A stretch of 38,479 bases of DNA, taken from positions 1 through 38,479 of the forward strand of contig WQVI01000007.1 of the NCBI GenBank assembly GCA_009781625.1, given 5' to 3'. The translations under genes and the position numbers were made by a program. Positions 23,683 to 32,372 of this stretch are shown here, piece by piece; the stretch's first letter is position 1, and each line of letters starts with the position of its first letter. The notes below the pieces were generated by a model. That model had not been told where the DNA came from. It worked only from the letters and a program-made list of their open reading frames with translations, and made no database searches. The DNA comes from Defluviitaleaceae bacterium (GTDB lineage: Bacteria > Bacillota > Clostridia > Lachnospirales > WRAX01).

Positions 23683-24595
23683 GGCAAATTTGCACCCCTC
23701 TTTCGTTGTAAATACCGCAGACACTGCCTACTTTGGGCTTGTCCGTCAGGAAAATATATCTCTCGAAAATACTATTCGTAAAAAGCGGTGTCAGCGTGGG
23801 GCGGCGGCGCAAATCTGTCATATTTTTGCCATGGACGGTGCAAATAACCGCCACGCCGCAGCTTGCCATGTTTTCGATGGCCGCCACATCCTCAATGCTG
23901 CCAATTTCATCCACCGCAACCACCTGCGGTGACAGCGCGCGCAACGCCAGCATCATCCCCACCGCCTTGGGCGCGGCATCCAGCACATCCGTCCTTGGCC
24001 CAAGGTTGTTTTGCGGCACGCCCATATGGCACCCGCCTATCTCGCTGCGCTCGTCCACCACGGCCACATTGTGGCCCCTAAGAGACAGTTGCCGCACCAC
24101 ATCCCGCAGCAGCGTGGTTTTGCCGCACCCCGGCGGCGACACAATGATGGTGTTGCGCACATAGTCACCGCAAATTGCGGACAAAACCGCATCCGCCGCG
24201 CCAATAACCTCTCGCGCAACCCTGATGGTAAGGCCGCTGATGTGCTTTATGGTCTTGATGCGGCCTTCTTCCACCGTCACCCTGCCCGCGATGCCCACCC
24301 TATGGCCCCCTGCAATGGTGATAAAGCCGTTTTTTATCTCAGCATCATATGCGTAAAGAGAATGATTGGACAGCTTGGCCAACATGGCGGCGATGTGAGC
24401 CGCCGTGGGCCGAAAGGCGGCCCTTTGCCCAAGAAAAAACTCGCCCATGTCATTGCGGGCGACAAGGGGCTGGCCCTGCCTTATGCGTATCTCGCAGGCC
24501 CAGGCTAAAAGGCCGGCATCACAGCACGCGAAAGCCTCTTTAAGCTCGTCCGTTGTGTTTTCAATTAAAATGGATTGTATGTTCATCCCATTCAT
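23672..24595 (-). CDS. spoIIIAA: Stage III sporulation protein AA, ATPase
   Basis: Protein of 307 residues, or 304 if the ATG at 24586 is used; AAAGGA lies between 3 and 12 bases upstream depending on the start. The Walker A motif is S153-PPGCGKTT161 with K159; the Walker B motif ends VVAVDE (D229, E230). The region VDERSEIGG is typical of SpoIIIAA. It is the motor-like ATPase of the mother-cell channel and the first gene of the operon. I could not identify a convincing sigma E promoter; a repeat element begins about 48 bases upstream of the start codon. Confidence 0.93.
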   Translation of the reverse strand: MNGMNIQSILIENTTDELKEAFACCDAGLLAWACEIRIRQGQPLVARNDMGEFFLGQRAAFRPTAAHIAAMLAKLSNHSLYAYDAEIKNGFITIAGGHRVGIAGRVTVEEGRIKTIKHISGLTIRVAREVIGAADAVLSAICGDYVRNTIIVSPPGCGKTTLLRDVVRQLSLRGHNVAVVDERSEIGGCHMGVPQNNLGPRTDVLDAAPKAVGMMLALRALSPQVVAVDEIGSIEDVAAIENMASCGVAVICTVHGKNMTDLRRRPTLTPLFTNSIFERYIFLTDKPKVGSVCGIYNERGVQICHDD

Positions 24596-24642
24596 CCTTT
24601 GCGTGAAATTGAAGAAATTAGCATCCTATGCACACCATACCA

Positions 24643-24749
24643 TGGATTGCTTCGACCTTGAACTGTTTTGGAAGTCCGCAATAGTTCAAATGTCATTGCG
24701 AGGCCAGCGGTAGTCGAATTATGATACAGTACAAGGCCGAAGCAATCCA
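24643..24749. repeat. 107-bp dispersed repeat with 18-bp terminal inverted repeats
   Basis: The ends TGGATTGCTTCGACCTTG (24643-24660) and CAAGGCCGAAGCAATCCA (24732-24749) are inverted repeats with one mismatch. The inside contains GTCATTGCGAGGCC. It reads as the 171-bp element at 24787 with an internal deletion after GAACTGT. No coding capacity. It lies in the untranslated gap upstream of spoIIIAA. Confidence 0.85.
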
Positions 24750-24786
24750 GTTGGCCGATGTGTATGGATTTTGATGTTGATGTAGG

Positions 24787-24957
24787 CTGGATTGCTTCGA
24801 CCTTGAACTGTATTGGTTTTTTGACCCGACGTTGGCCTCGCAATCGTCAATACAGTTGAACGGTTACGTTGTTGTCGGAAGTCCGCGATAGTTCAATTGT
24901 CATTGCGAGGCCAACAGCAGTTGAATTATGATACAGCACAAGGCCGAAGCAATCCAG
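24787..24957. repeat. 171-bp full-length member of the same dispersed repeat
   Basis: It has the same 18-bp terminal inverted repeats (24788-24805 and 24939-24956). Internally it carries the two inverted motifs GGCCTCGCAAT and CATTGCGAGGCC, so it can fold into a nested hairpin. It has no open frame, so it would depend on machinery encoded elsewhere if it is mobile. Confidence 0.85.
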
Positions 24958-24989
24958 CTAACCAATTCTTGGTTTGTGTTATGCGCCGC

Positions 24990-25018
24990 TATAGCAATTT
25001 TAAAGTTAAATTGCTATA
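24990..25018. repeat. Perfect 11-bp inverted repeat
   Basis: TATAGCAATTT and AAATTGCTATA are separated by seven bases (TAAAGTT). No T-run follows, so it is not a standard terminator. It lies about 90 bases upstream of the -35 box of the next gene and could be a protein-binding site or an mRNA hairpin. Apart from it, the two repeats and the promoter, the 24596-25182 spacer holds nothing recognisable. Confidence 0.6.
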
Positions 25019-25108
25019 CATTCCCATACGCCTGTCCATAAAATCACTTTCTACACCCTATGTGCTGCACTGGCAAAATATTACTATATTTCAAATTTGT
25101 TTCGTGGA

Positions 25109-25137
25109 TTGTCTTTTGAGGCAAACTCTGGTATAAT
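25109..25137 (+). promoter_or_regulatory. Sigma-A type promoter with extended -10
   Basis: TTGTCT at 25109-25114, a 17-base spacer and a perfect TATAAT at 25132-25137 preceded by TGG. It lies 45 bases before the ATG at 25183 and would drive the envelope gene group. Confidence 0.85.
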
Positions 25138-25182
25138 TACTAGATATGTGTACTTTCACAAGGTAATTTAGGAGGACAATAT

Positions 25183-25689
25183 ATGAAGAAAAAAATGTAC
25201 ATCTTGGGCATTGGCCTGGCATTTTTGGCAGGCGGCCTGATATTTGGCGGCAACCCCCTTAGCGCAAACCCCGGCGGCACAGAAGACCCTTTGGTAACCC
25301 AAAGCTACGTAGACATGCGCATTAATCAGCTTTTGCAACAGGGCGTTGGACAGCAGGTTAACACAGATGCCATAATCAATGAAATTCTAAATGATATTAC
25401 GGGCTTTTTCGGGAACGAAATGTCCTTTTCTCCCGTCCATGTAAATGCGGGGCAAATTGTCCTTGCGGGGGAAGGCACCGAGGTTATTTTACGCAGCGGT
25501 ACGGCCACGGCCCATGTGCCCGGGCCCGACGGCATTGTAAACGCAAGCGCCGGCCTGGATTTGGACCATGGCCACCCCATTTCCCGCAACCATTTGATGA
25601 TAATTCCCCGGGAAGATGGCCGCGGCATACGGGCTACGACGGATGCGTGGTTTATAATACGTGGAAACTTTACGATAGTGACACAATAG
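25183..25689 (+). CDS. Secreted conserved hypothetical protein
   Basis: Protein of 168 residues with TAGGAGG upstream of ATG 25183. It has a signal peptide (IGLAFLAGGLIFGG, cleavage near residues 28-30), then a short helical, Gln-rich part and a compact beta-rich domain. Stretches such as GEGTEVILRSGTATAH and NHLMIIPREDGRGI recall proteins often annotated as hypothetical in clostridial genomes; no function is known to me. The stop TAG (25687-25689) is also the first three bases of a MITE-like element; without the insertion the frame would end at TAA one codon position later, so the protein is unchanged. Confidence 0.85.
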   Translation: MKKKMYILGIGLAFLAGGLIFGGNPLSANPGGTEDPLVTQSYVDMRINQLLQQGVGQQVNTDAIINEILNDITGFFGNEMSFSPVHVNAGQIVLAGEGTEVILRSGTATAHVPGPDGIVNASAGLDLDHGHPISRNHLMIIPREDGRGIRATTDAWFIIRGNFTIVTQ

Positions 25690-25822
25690 ACCTGTTCGGA
25701 AACTGCTTCACACAATTTCTTCTGGCACACGCTTCTCGCAATTTTTGCCCAAAAACGGGGCAAAAACCGCTGCCAGCTATCATGCCAAGAAATTGGTTCA
25801 GCAAGGTTTCCGAACAGGTCTA
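25687..25822. mobile_element. 136-bp MITE-like element with TA target duplication
   Basis: The perfect 17-bp terminal inverted repeats TAGACCTGTTCGGAAAC (25687-25703) and its complement (25806-25822) include TA at each outer edge, consistent with a TA target-site duplication. Imperfect pairing extends about 20 bases further inwards, and the centre has TTTTTGCCC paired with GGGCAAAAA, so the whole element can fold into a hairpin. It has no transposase. It separates the secreted hypothetical gene from the glycosidase gene. Confidence 0.82.
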
Positions 25823-25846
25823 ATAGCTAAACCAAGGAGATGAATT

Positions 25847-28537
25847 ATGAAAAGAAGATTGTTTAAGGGCGCACTGGCCGCCGTTTTGGCCGCCGGCTTC
25901 GCCCTCTCGCCCATACATATAACAGAATTACAGGCAGCACCCACCGTGTTTCACGAAAGGCTTCAAACCCAGGCAATAACATTGGATACATATTTGCATA
26001 GGGTATTGCGCATGACATCTTCCGGGGTGGTGGATATTTCCGTGCTGGAAATGCCCCTGGACAACCCTCTTTTGGATGTGTCCGTCTTTAATTCTAATGA
26101 AGAATTTGGCCTGCGCCAGCCTACAACAACGCTACTTGGCGATAATGGCGCGATTGCCGGCATAAATGGCGACTTTTTCGGCCTTTCCGGCAGACATTCC
26201 GTGTCCTTGGGCCTTGAGATGATAGGCGGCCAAATGTCCATACAGGGCGGCGTAAACCGCTATGGCAACAATTCTGCATCTCTTTTGATGGGCGATGCCG
26301 GCGCATTTATAGATTATGTGCGCCCCAATGTAAATCTTCATCTTAACGGCGAAAACATTTTCAGCGTAGGCCTTGTTAACATGGTGACAAACCTGGCTTG
26401 GCCTTCCTTCCTTACATATGGATACATCACATCCACGGCCAGCATTGACGCCCGCCTTGGGCGCAGCTACAAGCTGCTGGTAGAAGATGGCAGGATAACC
26501 GCCATCACCCATTACACCGTCAATGTGCCCCAAAACGGTTTTGTTGTCATCATGAATACCGAGACATTTTACGAAAATGAAGACTTGTTTTACCGCGGCC
26601 AGGCGGCAGAAATGATTGTTACCGCCAATGTTAACCTAGCCGCCATTGATATGGCCATTTCGGGCACAAACCGCATCTTAAACAACGGCCAGGTTACAGA
26701 TGCCGCCCAAGCCGTCCGTGAAAGACAGCCCCGCACCCTTCTGGGCCTTAATGAAGCCCGCGACCGCCTTATTTTAATGACAATTGACGGCCGAGGCCGC
26801 TCTATCGGCGCTTCCCTGCCCGAGGCTGCTACATATATGCGCCAATTTGGTGCCCATTACGCCATAAACCTTGATGGCGGCGGCTCTACCACCATGGCGG
26901 CTACGGTGCCGGGGGGCACCCTTTCCCTGGTTAACACCCCGTCGGATGGGTCGCAGCGCGCTGTTATCAACGCCATCGGCCTTGTTAACAATTCTGTCAT
27001 GGGGCCCGTAACATCCCTGCGCATAAATGTGCCGCAAAATATTGCAGTAGGCATGACAACACCCCTGCAAGTCTTTGGCTATGACGACTTTCTAAACCGC
27101 GTCACAATGCCTCTTAATGAGCTTGCTTTCACCATCGCCAACGGCAGCATTGTAGACGGCAGCATTATCCCGCAAAATGCCGGAGAGGTTATAATTACCG
27201 CCTCTCATGGGGAAAACTATATACAACAGCAATTTAATGCCATACAGGTTGCGGAAATTGTGCCATCGGTGCAGACGCTTACAGAAACTGCCAGCGTCAC
27301 CTTCCGCGGCTATGATAATTTGGGGCATTCTGTGCAGCTAAGTGCGGCGCAGCTTTCTTTTGAAGTGTTCCCTCAATCATTAGGCACTTTTGCAGCTGGA
27401 CAATTTACATCGGCGGGACCCGGCATTGGCTGGGCAAGGGCATTTACGCCAACGGCCTCGGTCTTTATCCCCATCAATGTCTACCGCGAAAGCCGCCAGA
27501 TAAACGCCTTGGAAAACGCGCGCATCGCTTACACTTTTGCCCAAAGCGACAATTTGCAGTCTGCTCATATGGACCTGCTGGACCCGCCCCATTTAAACGC
27601 CGTGGGCTATCGCCTTACCGTGTATGGCAATAATAGCGGACATGCCCTGTTAGGCAGGGTTTTGGATAACGAGGGCCTTGCCCATTATATTGAATTTTCA
27701 GACAATATCAATTTCACCGGAAATCGTAATCTAACGGCCCAAGTGCCAGCCGAGGCCGCGCACCCCGTGCGACTTTTGCGCCTTTATGTTGTGTCAGAAA
27801 CCGAAGAAGAAAGCGCGGCATACGAGCTTGCTATCAGCAATTTGCGCGTATATGAGCTGATGGAAGGCGAGCCTGCAACAACGCCCGCCAGCACAATTGC
27901 CAGAGACCCGCTGCATCCGCAAACCCTGGCAGAGCGCACGCCATACGGCCATGACATAACCTTCATGGGCCCGATGGCCTTTACGGGAGACCGCACGCCA
28001 TATTTCTGGGAAACCAACCGTAACGCCGCAATTGCCGGGCTTGCGCGGGATTCTGCCATCGCCTTCTACGGCGGCCCCGGCGATATCAGGGCAGATTTGG
28101 ACATCCCAACCCATCTGCTTACCAATAGCTTTGCTTCAACGGAAATAAATAACATCGCCTACATACGCATGTTTGCCCGCAACAGCGGTTTCACAGCCGC
28201 AAACGGCTACCAATGGGGCCATTTGCAAAGAGATTTGGCAAATAGTTCCAAGGAAAATATCGTTATACATACAGGTGTGTCGCCTCTAGAATTTACCAAT
28301 TGGTTTGAAAGAGACATTTTCCACGATATAGTGGCAGAACAAGCCGCCGCAGGGCGCAATGTCTTCGTCATTTCCAATGGCGGAAACCACACAACCGCAG
28401 AGCTTCGCGACGGTGTGCGCTATATCAACCTGGCCTCGCTTTTCATAGGCCCATACCGCAATGACGACTTTGCCGTGCTGCGCTTCCGTTTCGACCAAGG
28501 CGGCCTACAATACACATTAGAAAGAATTTTTGATTAA
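25847..28537 (+). CDS. Secreted phosphodiester glycosidase (NAGPA/DUF2233) multidomain protein
   Basis: Protein of 896 residues, with AAGGAGATG before ATG 25847 and a signal peptide of about 30 residues. Residues about 95-380 are the phosphodiester glycosidase domain: GINGDFF near 105 and the signature NLDGGGSTTM at 341-350. One or two Ig-like (Big) domains span about 385-550, followed by a beta-sandwich of carbohydrate-binding type (about 555-680). The C-terminal part (about 690-896) resembles a calcineurin-like phosphoesterase by layout, but its metal motifs look degraded (GGPGDI and NGGNHTT remain). The enzyme would cleave sugar phosphodiesters in cell-wall or exopolysaccharide material outside the cell. 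It is followed directly by the flippase gene. Confidence 0.88.
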   Translation: MKRRLFKGALAAVLAAGFALSPIHITELQAAPTVFHERLQTQAITLDTYLHRVLRMTSSGVVDISVLEMPLDNPLLDVSVFNSNEEFGLRQPTTTLLGDNGAIAGINGDFFGLSGRHSVSLGLEMIGGQMSIQGGVNRYGNNSASLLMGDAGAFIDYVRPNVNLHLNGENIFSVGLVNMVTNLAWPSFLTYGYITSTASIDARLGRSYKLLVEDGRITAITHYTVNVPQNGFVVIMNTETFYENEDLFYRGQAAEMIVTANVNLAAIDMAISGTNRILNNGQVTDAAQAVRERQPRTLLGLNEARDRLILMTIDGRGRSIGASLPEAATYMRQFGAHYAINLDGGGSTTMAATVPGGTLSLVNTPSDGSQRAVINAIGLVNNSVMGPVTSLRINVPQNIAVGMTTPLQVFGYDDFLNRVTMPLNELAFTIANGSIVDGSIIPQNAGEVIITASHGENYIQQQFNAIQVAEIVPSVQTLTETASVTFRGYDNLGHSVQLSAAQLSFEVFPQSLGTFAAGQFTSAGPGIGWARAFTPTASVFIPINVYRESRQINALENARIAYTFAQSDNLQSAHMDLLDPPHLNAVGYRLTVYGNNSGHALLGRVLDNEGLAHYIEFSDNINFTGNRNLTAQVPAEAAHPVRLLRLYVVSETEEESAAYELAISNLRVYELMEGEPATTPASTIARDPLHPQTLAERTPYGHDITFMGPMAFTGDRTPYFWETNRNAAIAGLARDSAIAFYGGPGDIRADLDIPTHLLTNSFASTEINNIAYIRMFARNSGFTAANGYQWGHLQRDLANSSKENIVIHTGVSPLEFTNWFERDIFHDIVAEQAAAGRNVFVISNGGNHTTAELRDGVRYINLASLFIGPYRNDDFAVLRFRFDQGGLQYTLERIFD

Positions 28538-30124
28538 ATGGAAAATAACCTCGTAAACAAAGAGGAAAACAACATAAACCGCAGCATCAAGACCATTTCT
28601 GTTATGATGGTCTTGGTGCTTTTTGCAAAAGTTAGCGGATTTGTGCGGGACATTGTGATATTGCGCCTGATGGGCACCGGGCCGGAAGCCCAAGCCTATA
28701 CCTTCGCATCCCAAATCCCGCGGGACTTTCTGGACGCGGCTTTTGCCGTGGCCATTTCCGCCAGCTTTATCCCAGTTTTTAACAGTTATCTGGAAAAAAA
28801 GTCCAAGGAAGAAGCCTTTGGCGTTGCCAACAATTTCATCACCTTCGTCATTATTTTGGCCCTGGCCGCCAGCCTAATCGGCTTTTTTGCCGCGGATATC
28901 ATCGCCGCCACCTTCTTTTCAAATACCAACCCGCAAACGGTGATACTGGCGGGCCAACTGCTGCGCATCTTCATCTTCATCATCTTTACCACCACCGTAG
29001 CCTTTGCGCTGACAGGCGTGTTGCAGTCCCTTGGCGGTTTTTACATCCCTTCCGTGATGTCCCTGGTACCCAATGTGCTTATTTTGGCTTATCTCGCGCT
29101 GTTTTTCAATCAGATGGGCGATGCGGCGGTTTTTGGCCTTGCGGCCGCCTTTCTAATTGGTAATATTTTGCTAATGGCCATCTTCATCCCGCCTCTTCGT
29201 AAGCGGGGTTTTCGCTACCGTCCGCACCTAAACCTGCGCCACCCTGCCCTAAAGCAAATTTTGCGCCTATCGCCTATGTTTTTGGTAAGCGCGTGGCTTT
29301 TTCCAATAAATAACATGGTGCATTTGTGGGTGATACCCAACAGGTATAATATAGAAGCGATAGTGGAGATGCGCGCCGCAAACACCATATACATCGTCCT
29401 AACGGGCTTTTTCGTGCTATCCGTTACCAATATGTTGTTTCCAAAATTATCCAAAGAGGCTGCCAAAGCATCCATCGGCAAAAAATCTGAATTTTCCGAA
29501 GTGCTGTCGGGCGCAATTTCGGCTGTAGCTTACATCTTGATACCCATGGCCATAGGCCTGTGGCTGCTGCGCGACCCCATCGCCCGCTTCGCCTTTCTGG
29601 GCGGAGAATTTACAGAGGCATCCGCCGGACAAGTGGCCTACGCGCTGGGCTTTTTGGCCATCGGCATGTTGGGCTTCGGCCTGACAACCATCCTCAGCCG
29701 TGCGTTTTTCTCTATTATGGACGGCAAAGTGCCGATGATAACAAGCCTTGTGGCCATCGCCATCAATGTCGTCGCGTCCATAGTTCTAGTGGACTTCATG
29801 GGACTGGGCGGCATTGCCTTAGCGCAGTCCATTTCCGTGACAACAGCGGGGGTGGCGATGCTTTTCATACTTTCCCGCAGGTTTCCCGTTCTTTCAGGGC
29901 AAACCGTCGCAAACCTGTTAAAGATGGGCTTTTCCGCGGCTTTTATGGCCGTCATTTTGGTTGGCGTTATGCATCTCATCGGCAACCTGCCCTACATCCT
30001 AATCATTGGAATAATCAGCCTTTTAGGCGTTTGTATATATTTTACAATAGGCAGCCTGCTTCGCATAGACGAGGCAAAAATCGCCAAAGATTTAATTTTG
30101 GCAAAATTTAGAAAGGGTGCGTGA
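28538..30124 (+). CDS. MurJ/MviN-family lipid-linked sugar flippase
   Basis: Protein of 528 residues, hydrophobic throughout, with about 14 predicted membrane helices. The N-terminal KVSGFVRDIVILRLMGTG and the following DAAFAVAISASFIPVF are characteristic of MurJ-type members of the MOP superfamily. It starts directly after the glycosidase stop. It could flip lipid II, but its position ahead of GT4-CsaB and TagA genes suggests export of a lipid-linked secondary wall polymer precursor. The choice between these is open, and a second MurJ elsewhere in the genome would favour the latter. The next gene overlaps it by four bases. Confidence 0.88.
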   Translation: MENNLVNKEENNINRSIKTISVMMVLVLFAKVSGFVRDIVILRLMGTGPEAQAYTFASQIPRDFLDAAFAVAISASFIPVFNSYLEKKSKEEAFGVANNFITFVIILALAASLIGFFAADIIAATFFSNTNPQTVILAGQLLRIFIFIIFTTTVAFALTGVLQSLGGFYIPSVMSLVPNVLILAYLALFFNQMGDAAVFGLAAAFLIGNILLMAIFIPPLRKRGFRYRPHLNLRHPALKQILRLSPMFLVSAWLFPINNMVHLWVIPNRYNIEAIVEMRAANTIYIVLTGFFVLSVTNMLFPKLSKEAAKASIGKKSEFSEVLSGAISAVAYILIPMAIGLWLLRDPIARFAFLGGEFTEASAGQVAYALGFLAIGMLGFGLTTILSRAFFSIMDGKVPMITSLVAIAINVVASIVLVDFMGLGGIALAQSISVTTAGVAMLFILSRRFPVLSGQTVANLLKMGFSAAFMAVILVGVMHLIGNLPYILIIGIISLLGVCIYFTIGSLLRIDEAKIAKDLILAKFRKGA

Positions 30125-32364
30125 AAATGAATTCTTTTGAGGGTACAAAAGTTTTGATGGCTTTGATGTGTATGGAAATTGGCGGCGCAGAAACCCATGT
30201 GCTAGAGCTTTGCAAGGCCCTGAAAAAGCGCGGTCTGGATGTTTATGTGGTGTCAAATGGCGGCGTGTATGAGGCAGAGCTGGTGCGCCATGGCGTAAAG
30301 CATTTCAAGCTGCCGTTGCATAACAAAAACCCGAAAAACCTTGTTTCTTCATATTTTTCCCTTAAAAGGATTATTGTGGAGAACGATATCCGCCTTGTCC
30401 ACGCCCACGCCCGCATCCCTGCGTTTTTATGCGGGATGCTCCACAAAAAACTGGACTTTCGCTTTGTAACCACCACGCATTTAAATTTTGATACTGCGAT
30501 GCATTATAAAATCCTCACAAATTGGGGCGAATCTACACTAGCAGTTTCGGAAGACATTCGCGACTATCTCGTTAACAATTACAAATTCCCTAAAGAAAAG
30601 ATTGTGGTGTCTGTAAACGGCATAAACACAGAGAATTATCATAGCGGTATCGCCTATGCTGATATCCTTGATGAATTCGGACTAAACCCCGCAAACAAGC
30701 GCATCGTTTTTATGTCGCGCCTGGAAAAACACCTTACACCACCAGTACATAAACTGCTGGATATTGCCGAGGACATTCACGCCAAAAATGAGAACGCAGA
30801 AATTATTATCATCGGTGGCGGTAGCGACTTTCAGGCCCTTTCGGACAAGGCCGACGCTGTAAATCGTGCCTTGGGCAAAAAGCTTATCACAATGACGGGT
30901 GGACGTACAGACACCGCAAAATTCCTGGCTTCTGCCGATATTTTTGTCGGCGTTAGTCGCTCTGCATTAGAAGCCATGGCCTGCGAGAAACCTACCATTT
31001 TGTCAGGTTATCAAGGTCATCTAGGCATTTTCAACCAAAATATTTTGGGTGCCGCCATCGAAACCAACCTCACCTGTCGTGGCCATGCGGAAGTTAGTGC
31101 TGAAAGTATGCGACGCGATGTGTTTACGCTTCTCGATGCTTCGCCAGATAAACTAAAAGAATTAGGCAAATTTGCACGACAAGTTATTGACAACCATTTT
31201 TCGATGACCAAAATGACTGACGATGCCCTGCTGCTATACGATAGCGTGAGAAAGTCAAGCAAGGTTATAGATGCTGTAATTTCAGGATATTACGGCTCTA
31301 ATAACCATGGCGACGATGTGTTGCTTGAGGCAATAACAAACGATTTGCGAAAAATTAACCCAGAGATTAAAATTACTGCAATTTCTAAGCGGCCAAAAGA
31401 AACTAAAAGTATCTATGGTGTAGAATCTATCCAGAGGTTTAATTTTCCGCGCATTATTTCTTCTCTAAGGCGCACCAATCTGCTGATAATGGGCGGTGGC
31501 AGCCTTATCCAAGATTTAACATCAACCAAAAGCTTGATATATTACGTCTTTGTGATGAATTTGGCCATCCGCGCCCGCGCCAAGGTGATGCTGTATGCCA
31601 ATGGCATTGGGCCGTTGAAGCTGACGAAAAACAAGCGTCGCGCCGTGGCGGCCCTGGAAAATGTTGAGCTTATTTCCCTGCGTGACGAGCAATCCGAAAG
31701 GCTGTTAAAAACGATAGGCCTAAGAAACGAAAACATAGTTGTAACAGCTGATGCAGCCTTTGGTTTTAACAATGAGAATCCAGATGCCGGCGATATGCTA
31801 TTGGATAAAATTGGGCTTGCTGGTAAAAAATATTTCTGTATATCCATCCGCGGATGGAAGACGCTAAAGGAAGACTTTGTATCCGAAATGGCTGTTTTCT
31901 GCGATTATATGAGCGAAAAGCATGGCCTTTCACCGCTGTTTATACCCATGCAAACCTCAAATGATGCGGAAATTTCCACTCAAGTAATGGAGCTTGCAAG
32001 GCGCAAAAGCTACTATCTGCAAGAAAGTTTTACCATTGATGAAATACTGTCAGTTACAAGCAAGGCCGAATTTTTGGTTGGTATGCGTCTGCATTCTGTC
32101 ATCTATGCCGCAAACACCGCAACCCCTGTCATAGGCCTGGTTTACGACCCCAAGGTGTCATCCATGTTCGCAGAGCTTGACCAAAAATATTTCATGAATC
32201 TGGAAGAAATTTCTTCTGGCAAACTTATCAGCTTTTCCGAGGAAATAATTGCTAATCGGGATGAAATATCACGGCACTTGGCGGAAGTAACACGGCCAAT
32301 GGCTGAAAAAGCGCGGCGCAATGCCAAAATCGCCCATGACATTATAAATAGAGATTTGTTTTAG
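30121..32364 (+). CDS. Fusion: GT4 glycosyltransferase plus CsaB-type polysaccharide pyruvyltransferase
   Basis: Protein of 747 residues with a GTG start at 30121 or, equally possible, ATG 30127. Residues about 8-370 are a GT-B glycosyltransferase of family 4: MEIGGAETHVLELCKAL, HAHARIPAF and the C-terminal SRSALEAMACEKPTIL. Residues about 380-747 are a pyruvyltransferase of the CsaB type, with ISGYYGSNNHGDDVLLEA, MGGGSLIQDLTS and GMRLHSVIYAA. CsaB adds ketal pyruvate from phosphoenolpyruvate to a ManNAc-containing secondary wall polymer precursor, making the ligand of SLH domains. The two activities are normally encoded separately. The frame is continuous across the junction, so the fusion appears real. 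Cytoplasmic, membrane face. Confidence 0.9.
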   Translation: MKMNSFEGTKVLMALMCMEIGGAETHVLELCKALKKRGLDVYVVSNGGVYEAELVRHGVKHFKLPLHNKNPKNLVSSYFSLKRIIVENDIRLVHAHARIPAFLCGMLHKKLDFRFVTTTHLNFDTAMHYKILTNWGESTLAVSEDIRDYLVNNYKFPKEKIVVSVNGINTENYHSGIAYADILDEFGLNPANKRIVFMSRLEKHLTPPVHKLLDIAEDIHAKNENAEIIIIGGGSDFQALSDKADAVNRALGKKLITMTGGRTDTAKFLASADIFVGVSRSALEAMACEKPTILSGYQGHLGIFNQNILGAAIETNLTCRGHAEVSAESMRRDVFTLLDASPDKLKELGKFARQVIDNHFSMTKMTDDALLLYDSVRKSSKVIDAVISGYYGSNNHGDDVLLEAITNDLRKINPEIKITAISKRPKETKSIYGVESIQRFNFPRIISSLRRTNLLIMGGGSLIQDLTSTKSLIYYVFVMNLAIRARAKVMLYANGIGPLKLTKNKRRAVAALENVELISLRDEQSERLLKTIGLRNENIVVTADAAFGFNNENPDAGDMLLDKIGLAGKKYFCISIRGWKTLKEDFVSEMAVFCDYMSEKHGLSPLFIPMQTSNDAEISTQVMELARRKSYYLQESFTIDEILSVTSKAEFLVGMRLHSVIYAANTATPVIGLVYDPKVSSMFAELDQKYFMNLEEISSGKLISFSEEIIANRDEISRHLAEVTRPMAEKARRNAKIAHDIINRDLF

Positions 32365-32372
32365 GGGGCATT

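Noticed and set aside
24600-24642. Sigma E promoter before spoIIIAA
   Set aside because: A GCATAGGAT sequence on the - strand loosely recalls a -10 box, but no matching -35 is found at the right distance.
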